A stretch of 64,000 nucleotides of DNA. Origin: an uncultured Pelagibacteraceae bacterium (lineage in GTDB: Bacteria > Pseudomonadota > Alphaproteobacteria > Pelagibacterales > Pelagibacteraceae). The notes beneath the pieces were generated by a model. The model had not been told where the DNA came from. It made no database searches and saw only the letters and a list, made by a program, of their open reading frames with translations. The stretch is taken from NCBI GenBank assembly GCA_902578315.1, contig CACHCL010000005.1:1-64000 (forward strand). The letters run 5' to 3'. This document shows, piece after piece, positions 52,131-61,111 of the stretch (its first letter is position 1; the number at the start of each line of letters is the position of its first letter). A program made the position numbers and the translations under genes.

Positions 52131-53585
52131 ATGTTAACATCAATAGGAAAATTTTCTAAGTCTTTTTTTGTTAAAGTTCTAGTTGGTATAATAATCCTTC
52201 CGTTTGTTTTTTGGGGTATGGGGGATGTTTTTCGGGGCGGTAATCAAAATGTAATTGCATCTGTTGACTCGGAGAAAGTAAGTACTCAGGAGTTCGTAGA
52301 TTATTTAAGAAGATTAAATTTGAGCGAAGAACAAATTAAAAATTTACCAAAAACAGATTTAATCGAAAAAATATTATCAGAATATATTGGAAAAAAAGTT
52401 ATGGCATTAGAAATTTCAAAGCTTGGAATTGAAGTTACTGATAACTCTCTTAGAAATATAATTAAAAATGACAAAATATTTTTTAAAGAAAACAAATTTT
52501 CAAGAACCGAGTATGAAAAATTTCTTATCAAAAGCGGTATTACAGCTCCACAGTTTGAGTCAAATATTGTAGAACAAGAAAAAAGAAGGCAATTTTTGAG
52601 CTCTTTATCGGGAGGAATAGTCATCCCTGAAATTTTAGTCAAAAAGGAATACAGAAAAGAAAATCAATCAAAAACCATTCAATATATAGATTTAGAAAAA
52701 TATCATTCTAAAAACAAACCTTCAGAGAAAAGTAAAAAAGAACTCTATGAAAGAAATAAGAATATTTTTTTTAGCGAATTTAAAAAAATTCGTTATGCAG
52801 AAATTACTCCTGAAAAAATAAGTGGAGGTAAAGAATTTAATGAAAACTTCTTTATACAGCTAGATGTTATTGAAAATAATGTTTTAGATGGACAATCTTT
52901 TGATGATACGACTGAAATAAATAATTTAAAAATTGTTTCAATAAAAAATATTAATTCTAAAAAAGAGGATAAAAATAAAAACAAAATAGAAAATTTATCT
53001 GATCAACTTTTTAAAAAGATTTATAATTTGAAAACTGTTAAATCTCCAGAGATTATAAATATAGATAACAAGTATTACATAGCTGAAATAACAAATATTG
53101 AAAAAGAGAACAGGCCTTTCAATGATCCAGACGTACAAGAAGCTTTAAAATCTCAGATATCTTTTAAAAATAAAATTGAGAGCAATACATCAATTTTAAA
53201 AGATATTAATATGGGTGGTTTTGACAAAGAAAAAATGAGTAAATTTGCATCGGATAATAATTTGGAATTAAAAAACTATGTGATTAACAATTTAAAGCAA
53301 AACGAAATTTTTTCTGAAAGTATAATTAAAAGAATATTTTTGACTAAGGATAACGAAATAGATTTGATTACAAATAATACTTTAACAAAAAACTATCTAG
53401 TTTTAGCTATAAAAACTCAGTATAAAGATTTAAAAAAGGATAGTAATGAATATGAAAAATACGAAGCTAAAGCGCGGTTGAACATCATAAATAAGATTTA
53501 CCAAATATACGATAATAGCTTAAACAAACAGTATAAAGTAGAATTAAATCAAAGAACAATTGAACGAGTTAAAAATTCATTTTAA
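52131..53585 (+). CDS. ppiD: PpiD/SurA-like periplasmic folding factor
   Basis: 484 residues with one N-terminal membrane anchor (about 14-31, VKVLVGIIILPFVFWGMG) and a periplasmic SurA-N-like chaperone region (about 40-190, including VASVDSEKVSTQEFVDYLR). The parvulin isomerase domain expected in PpiD is not obvious: the middle is Lys/Asn-rich and lacks clear active-site motifs, so it may act only as a chaperone for envelope proteins. Its position before trpE is typical of alphaproteobacteria. It overlaps trpE by one base. Confidence 0.82.
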   Translation: MLTSIGKFSKSFFVKVLVGIIILPFVFWGMGDVFRGGNQNVIASVDSEKVSTQEFVDYLRRLNLSEEQIKNLPKTDLIEKILSEYIGKKVMALEISKLGIEVTDNSLRNIIKNDKIFFKENKFSRTEYEKFLIKSGITAPQFESNIVEQEKRRQFLSSLSGGIVIPEILVKKEYRKENQSKTIQYIDLEKYHSKNKPSEKSKKELYERNKNIFFSEFKKIRYAEITPEKISGGKEFNENFFIQLDVIENNVLDGQSFDDTTEINNLKIVSIKNINSKKEDKNKNKIENLSDQLFKKIYNLKTVKSPEIINIDNKYYIAEITNIEKENRPFNDPDVQEALKSQISFKNKIESNTSILKDINMGGFDKEKMSKFASDNNLELKNYVINNLKQNEIFSESIIKRIFLTKDNEIDLITNNTLTKNYLVLAIKTQYKDLKKDSNEYEKYEAKARLNIINKIYQIYDNSLNKQYKVELNQRTIERVKNSF

Positions 53586-55042
53586 TGCAGATTAATATAG
53601 GCCTTCAAGAATTTAAAATAAATCATACTAAAAAAAAACATCAAATTTTATTTAGATCTCTAGATTGTAGGAACTATTACAAAATCGAAAATTTGTATAA
53701 ATTTTTATTAGCAGAAAAAAATAGTTTTATTTTTGAATCAGTTGAAAAAGGAACTGTTAGAGGGAGGTATACGATTATAGGTCTTAATCCAGATAAAATT
53801 TGGGATTTCAATAATAACTTTGTTACATTAAATACAAACGGGAAAAAAGTTAAAATGAAGGTCAATCCTCTTAAATATTTAAACAAACTTATCGAAAATT
53901 TTAAGATAGAAATACCTAAATCGCTTCCATCAATGGCGTCAATGTTGGTTGGATATTTTTCATACGATATAATTAGATATATAGAAAAAGTTCCAAATAA
54001 TTGTAAAGATGATTTAAAAATTCCTGATGTAAGGCTTTCTCGTCCAAAAAATTTAGTAATATATGACAATTTGAAAAAAAAGATTTTCTATATTGAAAAC
54101 GTTTACGCGGATACAAAAATTAAGAATTATAAGGAAACATATAACTCAATTCTTAAAAAATTCGAATTGTATGAAAACTTTGAAAATATAAAGCTACCAA
54201 CTAAATTTTCTTTTAAAGCAAATAAGAATTCAATTAAATCTAATATTTCTAAGAAAAAATTTAAATCTTTAGTTCTAAAAGCAAAGAAATACATAAAAAA
54301 AGGAGATATTTTTCAAGTTGTATTAAGTCAAAGATTTGAAAGAAAAATTACAAAAACTCCAATAGAAATTTATAATCATCTTAGAAACTCAAATCCATCT
54401 CCCTTTATGTTTTATTTTAATTACGATGATTTTAATGTTTTAGGAAGTAGTCCAGAGATATTGGTAAGGCTTCGTAAAGGTGAAGTTACAATTAGACCTA
54501 TAGCAGGAACAAGACCAAGAGGAAAAAATGCTAAGGAAGATAAAAAATTTGTAAATGATTTGTTAAAGGATAAAAAAGAATTAGCTGAGCATCTCATGCT
54601 TCTAGATCTTGGTAGGAACGATGTTGGAAAGGTTTCTAGATTAAACTCTGTACGAGTTACTGAAAAATTTAAGGTAGAAAAATATTCTCACGTAATGCAC
54701 ATAGTTTCAAATGTAGTAGGAAAATTTAATAATAAATTTTCTATATTTGAAACACTTTTATCAGGATTTCCAGCTGGAACAGTTAGTGGAGCGCCTAAAA
54801 TAAGAGCAATGGAAATTATTGATGAACTCGAAAAAAATAGAAGAAAACTATACGCCGGTGGTATTGGTTATTTTACATCTAATAATGAGTTCGACACCTG
54901 TATTGCTTTAAGAACAGCACTTGTTAAAAAAAACAAATTTTATGTACAAGCTGGAGCGGGAATAGTGGCTGATAGCAAACCTGAAAAAGAATATGCAGAA
55001 ACAATAAACAAGGCTAAAGCTTTGATGAGAGCTGTAGATTAA
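53585..55042 (+). CDS. trpE: anthranilate synthase component I
   Basis: Converts chorismate to anthranilate with ammonia from TrpG, 485 residues. The chorismate-binding core contains DIFQVVLSQRFE, PIAGTRPRGK, LLDLGRNDVGKVS and the signature FPAGTVSGAPKIRAMEII. It begins at the last base of ppiD and is followed directly by trpG, so trpE-trpG-trpD-trpC is one operon. No leader peptide is seen before it, so attenuation is unlikely unless upstream of ppiD. Confidence 0.96.
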   Translation: MQINIGLQEFKINHTKKKHQILFRSLDCRNYYKIENLYKFLLAEKNSFIFESVEKGTVRGRYTIIGLNPDKIWDFNNNFVTLNTNGKKVKMKVNPLKYLNKLIENFKIEIPKSLPSMASMLVGYFSYDIIRYIEKVPNNCKDDLKIPDVRLSRPKNLVIYDNLKKKIFYIENVYADTKIKNYKETYNSILKKFELYENFENIKLPTKFSFKANKNSIKSNISKKKFKSLVLKAKKYIKKGDIFQVVLSQRFERKITKTPIEIYNHLRNSNPSPFMFYFNYDDFNVLGSSPEILVRLRKGEVTIRPIAGTRPRGKNAKEDKKFVNDLLKDKKELAEHLMLLDLGRNDVGKVSRLNSVRVTEKFKVEKYSHVMHIVSNVVGKFNNKFSIFETLLSGFPAGTVSGAPKIRAMEIIDELEKNRRKLYAGGIGYFTSNNEFDTCIALRTALVKKNKFYVQAGAGIVADSKPEKEYAETINKAKALMRAVD

Positions 55043-55609
55043 ATGAAAATTTTACTAATAGATAATTACGATAGCTTTACTTATAATTTGTTCCATTATA
55101 TTTCCAAATTTAAGAAAAATGTTGACGTTATCAGAAATGATAAAATTGACGGTAAAACTATTTTAAAAAAAGGATATAATAAGATAGTTATTTCACCTGG
55201 TCCTGGAAACCCAAATCAAGCTGGAAATTGTCTTAAAATTGTAAAAGAAGTTTACAAAAAAATCCCAATTCTTGGTGTTTGTTTAGGTCATCAAATAATA
55301 GGTCAAGTTTTTGGTGGTAAGATTATTAATGCAAAAAATTTGATGCACGGAAAAATAAGCAAAATCAGGCATAGCAAAAAGGGTTTATTTAAAAATGTTC
55401 AAAATAACTTTGATGCTACTAGGTATCACAGTTTAGTGGTAGATCGCAAAAAATTACCAAAAAATCTATTAATTACTGCTGAAACCAAAAACAAAACAAT
55501 TATGGGAATAATGCACAAAGAATATGATATTCATGGGTTTCAATTTCATCCTGAGAGTATAAGTACTAGAGTGGGTATGAAATTAATTAAAAACTTTATA
55601 ACTAATTAA
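55043..55609 (+). CDS. trpG: anthranilate synthase component II (glutamine amidotransferase)
   Basis: 188 residues, class I amidotransferase supplying ammonia to TrpE. IDNYDSFTYNL at the start, nucleophile Cys in GVCLGHQIIGQ, and catalytic His/Glu in FQFHPESI are all intact. It starts at the base after the trpE stop and touches trpD. In some bacteria this subunit also serves folate synthesis (PabA); the context here favours tryptophan but dual use is possible. Confidence 0.95.
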   Translation: MKILLIDNYDSFTYNLFHYISKFKKNVDVIRNDKIDGKTILKKGYNKIVISPGPGNPNQAGNCLKIVKEVYKKIPILGVCLGHQIIGQVFGGKIINAKNLMHGKISKIRHSKKGLFKNVQNNFDATRYHSLVVDRKKLPKNLLITAETKNKTIMGIMHKEYDIHGFQFHPESISTRVGMKLIKNFITN

Positions 55610-56605
55610 ATGTTTAATTTTGTAGAAAGTTTAAAAAAAGGCCAAAACCTTTCTTTTGAAGAAAGCAAAGCTCTATTTGACGAACTTATGGAGGGAAAAT
55701 ACGATGAAAGTTCGATTATAGAAATTTTAGAGTCTTTTCTGAAAAAAGGTGAAACTAAAGATGAGCTAGCTGGAGGAATTTTTGTTTTAAGAGAAAAAGC
55801 TACTAAAGTTAAAGCTGATGATAATACTATAGATACATGTGGAACAGGAGGTGATAGGCAAAATTCTTTAAATATTTCTACCGCAGCAGCTATAGTTTTA
55901 GCGAGTATGGGTGTAAAAGTTGCAAAGCATGGCAATAAAGCTGTTTCTTCAAACTGTGGTTCTGCAGACGTATTAGAAGCTTTAAGAATAAATATTAATT
56001 TGAAACCAAGTGAAGCTGAAGAAAGTATAAAAAACTTTAATTTCGCCTTTATGTTTGCACCTAATTATCACTCAGCAATGAAGCATGTGGGACCTGCTAG
56101 AAAAAAAATGGGAAAGAAAACAATCTTTAACTTAATTGGCCCTTTAAGTAGTCCAGCACAAGTGAAAAGACAGGTTATAGGAGTATTTGACAAAAAATGG
56201 ATGAAACCTTTCGCTGAGGCACTAAAAGAAAACGGGGTAATTCACGCATTTATCGTTCATAGCGAAGATGGAATGGATGAGATATCTCCGTTTGCAAAAA
56301 CAAATGTGGTAGAACTTAAAAACTCAATGATCAAAGAATTTATAATCGATCCAAAAACTTTAGGAATTAACACTGCAAATAAGGAAAATTTAAAAGGGAA
56401 AAATGCGGAATATAATTCTGAAAAAATTATTGAAATATTTAAAGGAAAAAATAATGAATTCTCTCAATCTGTTGCTCTTAACGTAGCAGCAGGTTTAATA
56501 GTTTCTGGTAAAGAAAGCGATTTTAAGACTTCTTACGAAAAGGCTACCAAACATTTAAATTCAGGAAAGGTATTTCACCACTTAGTGAAAATTCAATCAA
56601 ATTAA
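55610..56605 (+). CDS. trpD: anthranilate phosphoribosyltransferase
   Basis: 331 residues. The PRPP-binding DTCGTGGDRQNSLNIST (about 81-97) and KHGNKAVSSNCGSADVLE (about 111-128) motifs are canonical, as is the later HVGPARKKMGKKTIFN. It transfers phosphoribose to anthranilate, the second step of tryptophan synthesis. Stop and start overlap with trpC by one base (TAATG). Confidence 0.96.
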   Translation: MFNFVESLKKGQNLSFEESKALFDELMEGKYDESSIIEILESFLKKGETKDELAGGIFVLREKATKVKADDNTIDTCGTGGDRQNSLNISTAAAIVLASMGVKVAKHGNKAVSSNCGSADVLEALRININLKPSEAEESIKNFNFAFMFAPNYHSAMKHVGPARKKMGKKTIFNLIGPLSSPAQVKRQVIGVFDKKWMKPFAEALKENGVIHAFIVHSEDGMDEISPFAKTNVVELKNSMIKEFIIDPKTLGINTANKENLKGKNAEYNSEKIIEIFKGKNNEFSQSVALNVAAGLIVSGKESDFKTSYEKATKHLNSGKVFHHLVKIQSN

Positions 56606-57396
56606 TGACAAATATTTTAGAAAAAATTATCGAGGAAAAAAAATACTCTTTGGACCTGATTAAAAAAGAAAAATCTTTAGATATTTTAGAAAAAAACATT
56701 AAAGAGCAAAGTTTTTTAAATTTCAAAGAAACAATCCAAAAAAATCGGAGTGTTTCTTTAATTACCGAAATCAAAAAAGCTAGCCCATCTTCTGGCGTTC
56801 TTGTAAATAATTTTGATCATTTGGAGATAGCAAAAATGTATGTAAGTAATGGTGCTACTTGCCTCTCAGTTTTGACGGAAGAAAAACATTTTTTAGGAAA
56901 ACTAGATTATATTCAAGACATAAAAAAACAATTTAAAATACCCATTTTAGCTAAAGATTTTTTTATAGACCCTTATCAAATCGCTTTATCTAAAAGCTAT
57001 GGTTGTGATTGTATATTGATAATAATTGCAGCGCTTAATGGAAATCAGGCAGATGAGATTTATTCTGAGGCATTAAAACATAATCTATCGGTCATAGTAG
57101 AAGTGCATGATCAAAAAGAAGCTGAAATAGCCTTAAAATTTGATCAAGCACTAATTGGAATTAATAATAGGAATTTGAAGACTCTTGATGTATCTTTAAA
57201 TAACTCTATTTCAATTTTTGAAGTTATTAAATCACACAAAGGCCCTATTATTTCTGAAAGCGGAATTAAAACTGCTAATGACGCAAAATATATTTACGAA
57301 AAAACTGGTATTAAAAATTTTCTTATTGGAGAATCACTTTTAAAATCCGGCAATCCAAGTGAATTAATGAAAAAATTAATTCAAATTACTCAATGA
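56605..57396 (+). CDS. trpC: indole-3-glycerol-phosphate synthase
   Basis: 263-residue TIM-barrel enzyme. LITEIKKASPSSG contains the catalytic lysine region, LAKDFFIDPYQI the next conserved block, and the phosphate-binding IGINNRNLKTL and ISESGIKTAND are in place. It is not fused to TrpF. Last gene of the trpEGDC block; trpF, trpB and trpA are elsewhere. Confidence 0.96.
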   Translation: MTNILEKIIEEKKYSLDLIKKEKSLDILEKNIKEQSFLNFKETIQKNRSVSLITEIKKASPSSGVLVNNFDHLEIAKMYVSNGATCLSVLTEEKHFLGKLDYIQDIKKQFKIPILAKDFFIDPYQIALSKSYGCDCILIIIAALNGNQADEIYSEALKHNLSVIVEVHDQKEAEIALKFDQALIGINNRNLKTLDVSLNNSISIFEVIKSHKGPIISESGIKTANDAKYIYEKTGIKNFLIGESLLKSGNPSELMKKLIQITQ

Positions 57397-57429
57397 ATCA
57401 GCCATTTATTTGAAGTTGTAATTCAAAAA

Positions 57430-57444
57430 GAACTTTTATAGAAC
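57430..57444. promoter_or_regulatory. SOS (LexA) box upstream of lexA
   Basis: GAAC, seven bases, GAAC: an exact match to the alphaproteobacterial LexA box GTTC-N7-GTTC on the opposite strand. It overlaps a TATAGA element at 57437-57442 that could serve as the -10, as expected for autorepression of lexA. Confidence 0.82.
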
Positions 57445-57450
57445 ATAGAT

Positions 57451-57465
57451 GTACAAGGTTTGTTC
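57451..57465. promoter_or_regulatory. second, degenerate SOS box overlapping the lexA ribosome-binding site
   Basis: GTAC-N7-GTTC differs from the alphaproteobacterial LexA box at one base. It covers the AAGG before the lexA start. It lies 21 bases, two DNA turns, from the first box, so two LexA dimers could bind the same face. Confidence 0.5.
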
Positions 57466-57466
57466 T

Positions 57467-58141
57467 ATGCTTACAAAAAAACAAAAAAACTTATTAATAT
57501 TCATCAATAAGAAGATTAGATCTTCAGGTATTTCTCCGTCTTACGAAGAAATGAAAAATTCACTCAACCTTAAGTCGAAATCAGGAATACATAGATTAAT
57601 TTCTGCATTAGAAGAAAGAGGTTTTGTTAAACGATTAGCACATAAAGCTAGAGCATTAGAGGTAGTAAAATTACCAGAAAACGCCAGCGCTAACGATATA
57701 TTTAATTCTTTCACTCCAAGCGTTATCAAAGGAGGATTAGATAAGAATAATAATAAATCTACTGATGTTTCGGTATTAGGAAGTATTGCCGCTGGTACAC
57801 CAATTGAAGCTATTCAACAGGAAGTTGATAGAGTTGCTTTACCAGAGGATCTTCAAAATAATGGTGAGCACTATGGTCTTAAAGTAAAAGGTGACTCAAT
57901 GATTGAAGCAGGTATTGCCGACGGTGATACTGTTATTATAAAAAAAGTTTCCAATGTAGATAACGGTCAAATTGCAGTAGTCTTGATAGACGACCAGGAA
58001 GCTACTTTAAAAAGAGTTAGAAAAAAAGGAAACACTATCGCTCTTGAAGCAGCAAATCGAAACTACGGAACTAAAATTTACGCTGCAAATAGAATAAAAA
58101 TTCAAGGTAAACTTGTTTCTTTATATAGAAACTTTCATTAA
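57467..58141 (+). CDS. lexA: SOS repressor LexA
   Basis: Transcriptional repressor and self-cleaving protease of the DNA-damage response, 224 residues from the ATG at 57467 (MLTKKQKNLL, the normal LexA start); an ATG at 57449 would add six residues and run through the operator. Winged helix-turn-helix at 1-65, cleavage site Ala109-Gly110 (SIAAGTP), catalytic Ser144 in GDSMIEAG and Lys182 in ATLKRV. AAGG 8 bases before the ATG is the ribosome site. It is preceded by a perfect SOS box. The lexA-to-gltX neighbourhood is alphaproteobacterial, with comEC missing. Confidence 0.95.
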   Translation: MLTKKQKNLLIFINKKIRSSGISPSYEEMKNSLNLKSKSGIHRLISALEERGFVKRLAHKARALEVVKLPENASANDIFNSFTPSVIKGGLDKNNNKSTDVSVLGSIAAGTPIEAIQQEVDRVALPEDLQNNGEHYGLKVKGDSMIEAGIADGDTVIIKKVSNVDNGQIAVVLIDDQEATLKRVRKKGNTIALEAANRNYGTKIYAANRIKIQGKLVSLYRNFH

Positions 58142-58160
58142 AATAGTCTAATTAATATTA

Positions 58161-59549
58161 ATGTCTTTTAATTGTAGGTTTGCGCCCTCTCCTACCGGGC
58201 CTCTTCATATCGGCGGAGTTCGAACAGCCTTATTCAATTGGCTTTTAGCTAAAAAAAATAAAGGCAAATACTTTCTAAGGATAGAAGACACTGATAAAGA
58301 AAGATCTAAAAAGGAATTCAAAAAACAAATTATTACATCTTTAGCTTGGCTTGGAATTGAACATGATGGCGATGAATATATCCAATCTAAAAATATATCT
58401 AAACACATTACAGTTGCAGAGGAACTGCTTAAAAAAGGTTTTGCATATAAATGTTATTGCTCTGAGGAAGAAATTAATGAACAAAAAGAAAAATGTAAAA
58501 AACAAGGTATACCATATGTTTATAATAGAAAATGGAGAGATGCCAAAGATTTAAAAATTCCAGAAGGAATAAAACCGGTAATAAGATTTAAAAGTAAAAT
58601 ATCTGGAAATACGATTATAAAAGATTTAGTTCAAGGGGATAGAAACATTTCAAATTCTACTATTGAGGATTTTATAATTCTAAGAAAAGATAATACACCA
58701 ACATACCAGCTATCAGCTACGGTTGATGATCATGAAATGAAAATAACTCATGTTATTAGAGGAGACGATCATATGATTAACTCTTTTAAACAAAGACAAA
58801 TTTACGAAGCAATGGGTTGGGAGGTTCCAAACTTTGCACACATTCCTTTAATTCATAGTGAGCAAGGAAAGAAATTGTCAAAAAGAGATAATGCTTCCAC
58901 TCTTGAAGATTATATTAAAATAGGAATTATTTCAGACGCTTTAAGGAATTATTTGTTAAGATTAGGATGGTCATACAAAGATAAAGAAATTTTTACTAAG
59001 CAAGAAAGTATTGATTTATTTGATTTAAGTGGTGTTGGAAAATCACCTTCAAAATTAGATATGAATAGGATTTATTCAATTAATGAGACATATATAAAGA
59101 GTATCGATCAGAAAGATCTTTTTAATTTTTTTAAAGAATATGTTTCAAAATACAAAAAACCTTTAAATCAATCAAAAGAAAACATTCTTTTAAAATCTAT
59201 GGGTTTTTTAAAAAATAAGGCAAAAACTTTAGAGGATATTTGGAATAATGCTCAATACATTATCAAAGATAAAATTGAGATTAGCGCAGATGATAAAAAG
59301 TTAATTGATGATTTATCCAAAAAAATAATAACTGAATTTATTTATGAATATGAAAAACTTTCCTCATTATCTAGAGAAACTTTAGAACCTTTAATAAAAT
59401 CTCTAATTGATAAACATAAAACTAATTTTAAAGGTGTAGGACAACCTTTAAGGATAGCGCTAGTTGGCTCAAGATTTGGGCCTGGTCTTTATGATGTTGT
59501 TCTCTCATTAGATAAGGCTGAAGTACTTAAAAGACTAAAACAAATTTAA
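58161..59549 (+). CDS. gltX: glutamyl-tRNA synthetase
   Basis: Class I aminoacyl-tRNA synthetase, 462 residues. FAPSPTGPLHIGG holds the HIGH-type motif and KLSKRDNAST the KMSKS-type loop. A CYCSEEEINEQKEKCKKQG segment (about 97-115) has cysteines of the zinc-finger region in GluRS, partly reduced. It is shorter than E. coli GltX but complete. It overlaps the nuclease gene by one base (TAATG). Confidence 0.95.
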   Translation: MSFNCRFAPSPTGPLHIGGVRTALFNWLLAKKNKGKYFLRIEDTDKERSKKEFKKQIITSLAWLGIEHDGDEYIQSKNISKHITVAEELLKKGFAYKCYCSEEEINEQKEKCKKQGIPYVYNRKWRDAKDLKIPEGIKPVIRFKSKISGNTIIKDLVQGDRNISNSTIEDFIILRKDNTPTYQLSATVDDHEMKITHVIRGDDHMINSFKQRQIYEAMGWEVPNFAHIPLIHSEQGKKLSKRDNASTLEDYIKIGIISDALRNYLLRLGWSYKDKEIFTKQESIDLFDLSGVGKSPSKLDMNRIYSINETYIKSIDQKDLFNFFKEYVSKYKKPLNQSKENILLKSMGFLKNKAKTLEDIWNNAQYIIKDKIEISADDKKLIDDLSKKIITEFIYEYEKLSSLSRETLEPLIKSLIDKHKTNFKGVGQPLRIALVGSRFGPGLYDVVLSLDKAEVLKRLKQI

Positions 59550-60316
59550 TGAAAGACGCTGTATCTTTCAGAACAAGAAAAACTTCTATTTACGATAAAA
59601 AATCTAATACTCCTTTTAAAATAAGTAGATCTAAATTTTTCAACTTTATGAGCTGTAAAAGGTGCTTTTATTTAGATCGTGTAAAAGGACTAAAAGAACC
59701 CTCAATGCCTGGATGGGCTCTCAACGTTGCGGTCGATGAGTTATTAAAGAAAGAATTTGATCAGTATAGAAAAGAACAAAAACCCCATCCAATTATGGTT
59801 AAACATAATTTAAACTTTGTACCTTATCAGCACAAAGACTTAGATAACTGGAGAAATTCTTTAAAGGGTGGAATTTCATATTTAGATGAAAAAACTAATC
59901 TTATAATTCACGGAGGTGTTGATGATATTTGGTTTGATTTAAATGAAAAAAAATTAGTTGTTGTAGATTACAAAGCCCAATCGTCTACTTATCCCGTAAC
60001 AGTATCTTCTTATCTCGATGCTGAATGGCATCTAAGTTATAAATTACAGATGGACATTTATGTTCATATCCTAAGAAAAATGAATTTTAAAGTTTCAGAC
60101 CGAACCTTTTTTTATGTTTGTAATGGAGAAAAAACAAATAGCAAATTTGATAATAAAATAGATTTTAAAACTACACTAATCCCATATCGAGTAAATACTG
60201 ATTGGATAGAGAAAAAATTAATTGAAATGAAAGATGTTCTAAACTTAGATGAACCGCCTAAAATTGAAAAAACTTGTGAAAAGTGTGCTTATCTTGAAGG
60301 TGGAAAAAAATTTTAA
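59549..60316 (+). CDS. PD-(D/E)XK nuclease, Cas4/RecB-like, with four cysteines
   Basis: 255 residues. The nuclease core is readable: GGVDD at 122-126, DYKAQ with catalytic Asp140 and Lys142, and QMDIY at 167-171 (the QxxxY motif). Two N-terminal cysteines (Cys36, Cys39 in SCKRCFYLDR) and two C-terminal ones (Cys243, Cys246 in CEKCAYL) occur where Cas4 and AddB carry the ligands of a [4Fe-4S] cluster. No CRISPR genes are near, so a role in DNA repair is more likely than adaptation. It is coupled to gltX and convergent with the Glu-Pro protein gene, one base apart. Confidence 0.82.
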   Translation: MKDAVSFRTRKTSIYDKKSNTPFKISRSKFFNFMSCKRCFYLDRVKGLKEPSMPGWALNVAVDELLKKEFDQYRKEQKPHPIMVKHNLNFVPYQHKDLDNWRNSLKGGISYLDEKTNLIIHGGVDDIWFDLNEKKLVVVDYKAQSSTYPVTVSSYLDAEWHLSYKLQMDIYVHILRKMNFKVSDRTFFYVCNGEKTNSKFDNKIDFKTTLIPYRVNTDWIEKKLIEMKDVLNLDEPPKIEKTCEKCAYLEGGKKF

Positions 60317-60317
60317 T

Positions 60318-60977
60318 TTATCTGTTATTATTTTCATCATCATTATTAGATGATTGATCTGTATCAGATGATTGGTCTGTGTTTTCTGTTTGAGTTTCTT
60401 CTTGAGTAGTTTCTGTTGGTGTTTCCTCTTGAACTGGCTGTTCAGGTTCTGGTTGTGGTTCAGGTGTTGGTTCCTGTGATTGAGCTCTCGCAATATCTGC
60501 TGCACTTTGTGGAGACGGTTCTCTTCTCATAAAGAAATATATTCCAGCAGCAATAACTGCAATAGCACCTAGAATGTACAACATGATGTTTACAATACTT
60601 AATCCTTCTTTTTCTTCTTCAATTGGTGTTTCTTCTGTAACTGGTTTCACTTCCTCTTCTTCAGGTTTAGCGTCTTGTTCTTGGTTGGCTTCAGCGTTAA
60701 CTTGTTCTTTTGGCTCTTCAGTTTGAGGAGCTTGCTCAGGTTCTGTTTCCGGCTCAGGTTCTTTAGCTGGTTCTGGTTCTGGTTCTGGCTCAGGTTCTGG
60801 TTCCGGCTCAGGTTCTGGTTCTGTTTCCGGCTCTGGTTCCTTTTTAGGCTCGGGAGCAGGCGTTGAAACTTCAGTTTTAGGCGCTTGAGCTACGTCTTCT
60901 TTATCTTTAATTAGTGGATCTATGGCCCCTGTTACCACAAGAATTATTCCGGCAGCTAGAACTATAATTGGATCCAT
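60318..60977 (-). CDS. Glu-Pro repeat membrane protein
   Basis: 219 residues of low complexity with two hydrophobic segments at about 3-24 and 126-149 and long acidic linkers. Residues about 41-82 are an almost pure Glu-Pro/Glu-Thr repeat, resembling the stiff linker of TonB; the C-terminal 65 residues are Gln/Glu/Pro/Thr and end in an Asn/Asp-rich tail. The last membrane helix is followed by MRREP, suggesting a cytoplasmic C-terminus. I know no function; spanning the periplasm or acting as a spacer is a guess. The encoding DNA is a short tandem repeat prone to length change. Confidence 0.75.
   Translation of the reverse strand: MDPIIVLAAGIILVVTGAIDPLIKDKEDVAQAPKTEVSTPAPEPKKEPEPETEPEPEPEPEPEPEPEPEPAKEPEPETEPEQAPQTEEPKEQVNAEANQEQDAKPEEEEVKPVTEETPIEEEKEGLSIVNIMLYILGAIAVIAAGIYFFMRREPSPQSAADIARAQSQEPTPEPQPEPEQPVQEETPTETTQEETQTENTDQSSDTDQSSNNDDENNNR
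60734..60840. repeat. degenerate hexamer tandem repeat encoding Glu-Pro
   Basis: Repeated GGTTCT/GGCTCA/GGTTCC units read as alternating Glu-Pro codons on the minus strand. Variation in third positions shows selection to keep the protein pattern. GC is far above the surrounding DNA. Confidence 0.85.
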
Positions 60978-61111
60978 GAGTCGGATTCTAAACTTTTGGT
61001 TTATTAAATCACCTTTATATGTGAACGATTTGGGTGCTGTGTGAATAAAAAAATACGAAAATATTGAGATTTTAATGATAAAATTTACTCAAAATTTGAT
61101 AATATCAAATA

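Noticed and set aside
57449-57466. LexA starting at the ATG at 57449
   Set aside because: The six extra residues lie inside the second SOS box; MLTKKQ at 57467 is the normal LexA start and has AAGG upstream.
60734-60840. CRISPR-like repeat array
   Set aside because: The units are hexamers without spacers and encode a continuous Glu-Pro protein segment.
60675-60866. Phe/Arg/Leu-rich frame opposite the Glu-Pro repeat
   Set aside because: It is the antisense of the Glu-Pro repeat; a Phe-Arg-Leu pattern is the expected by-product.
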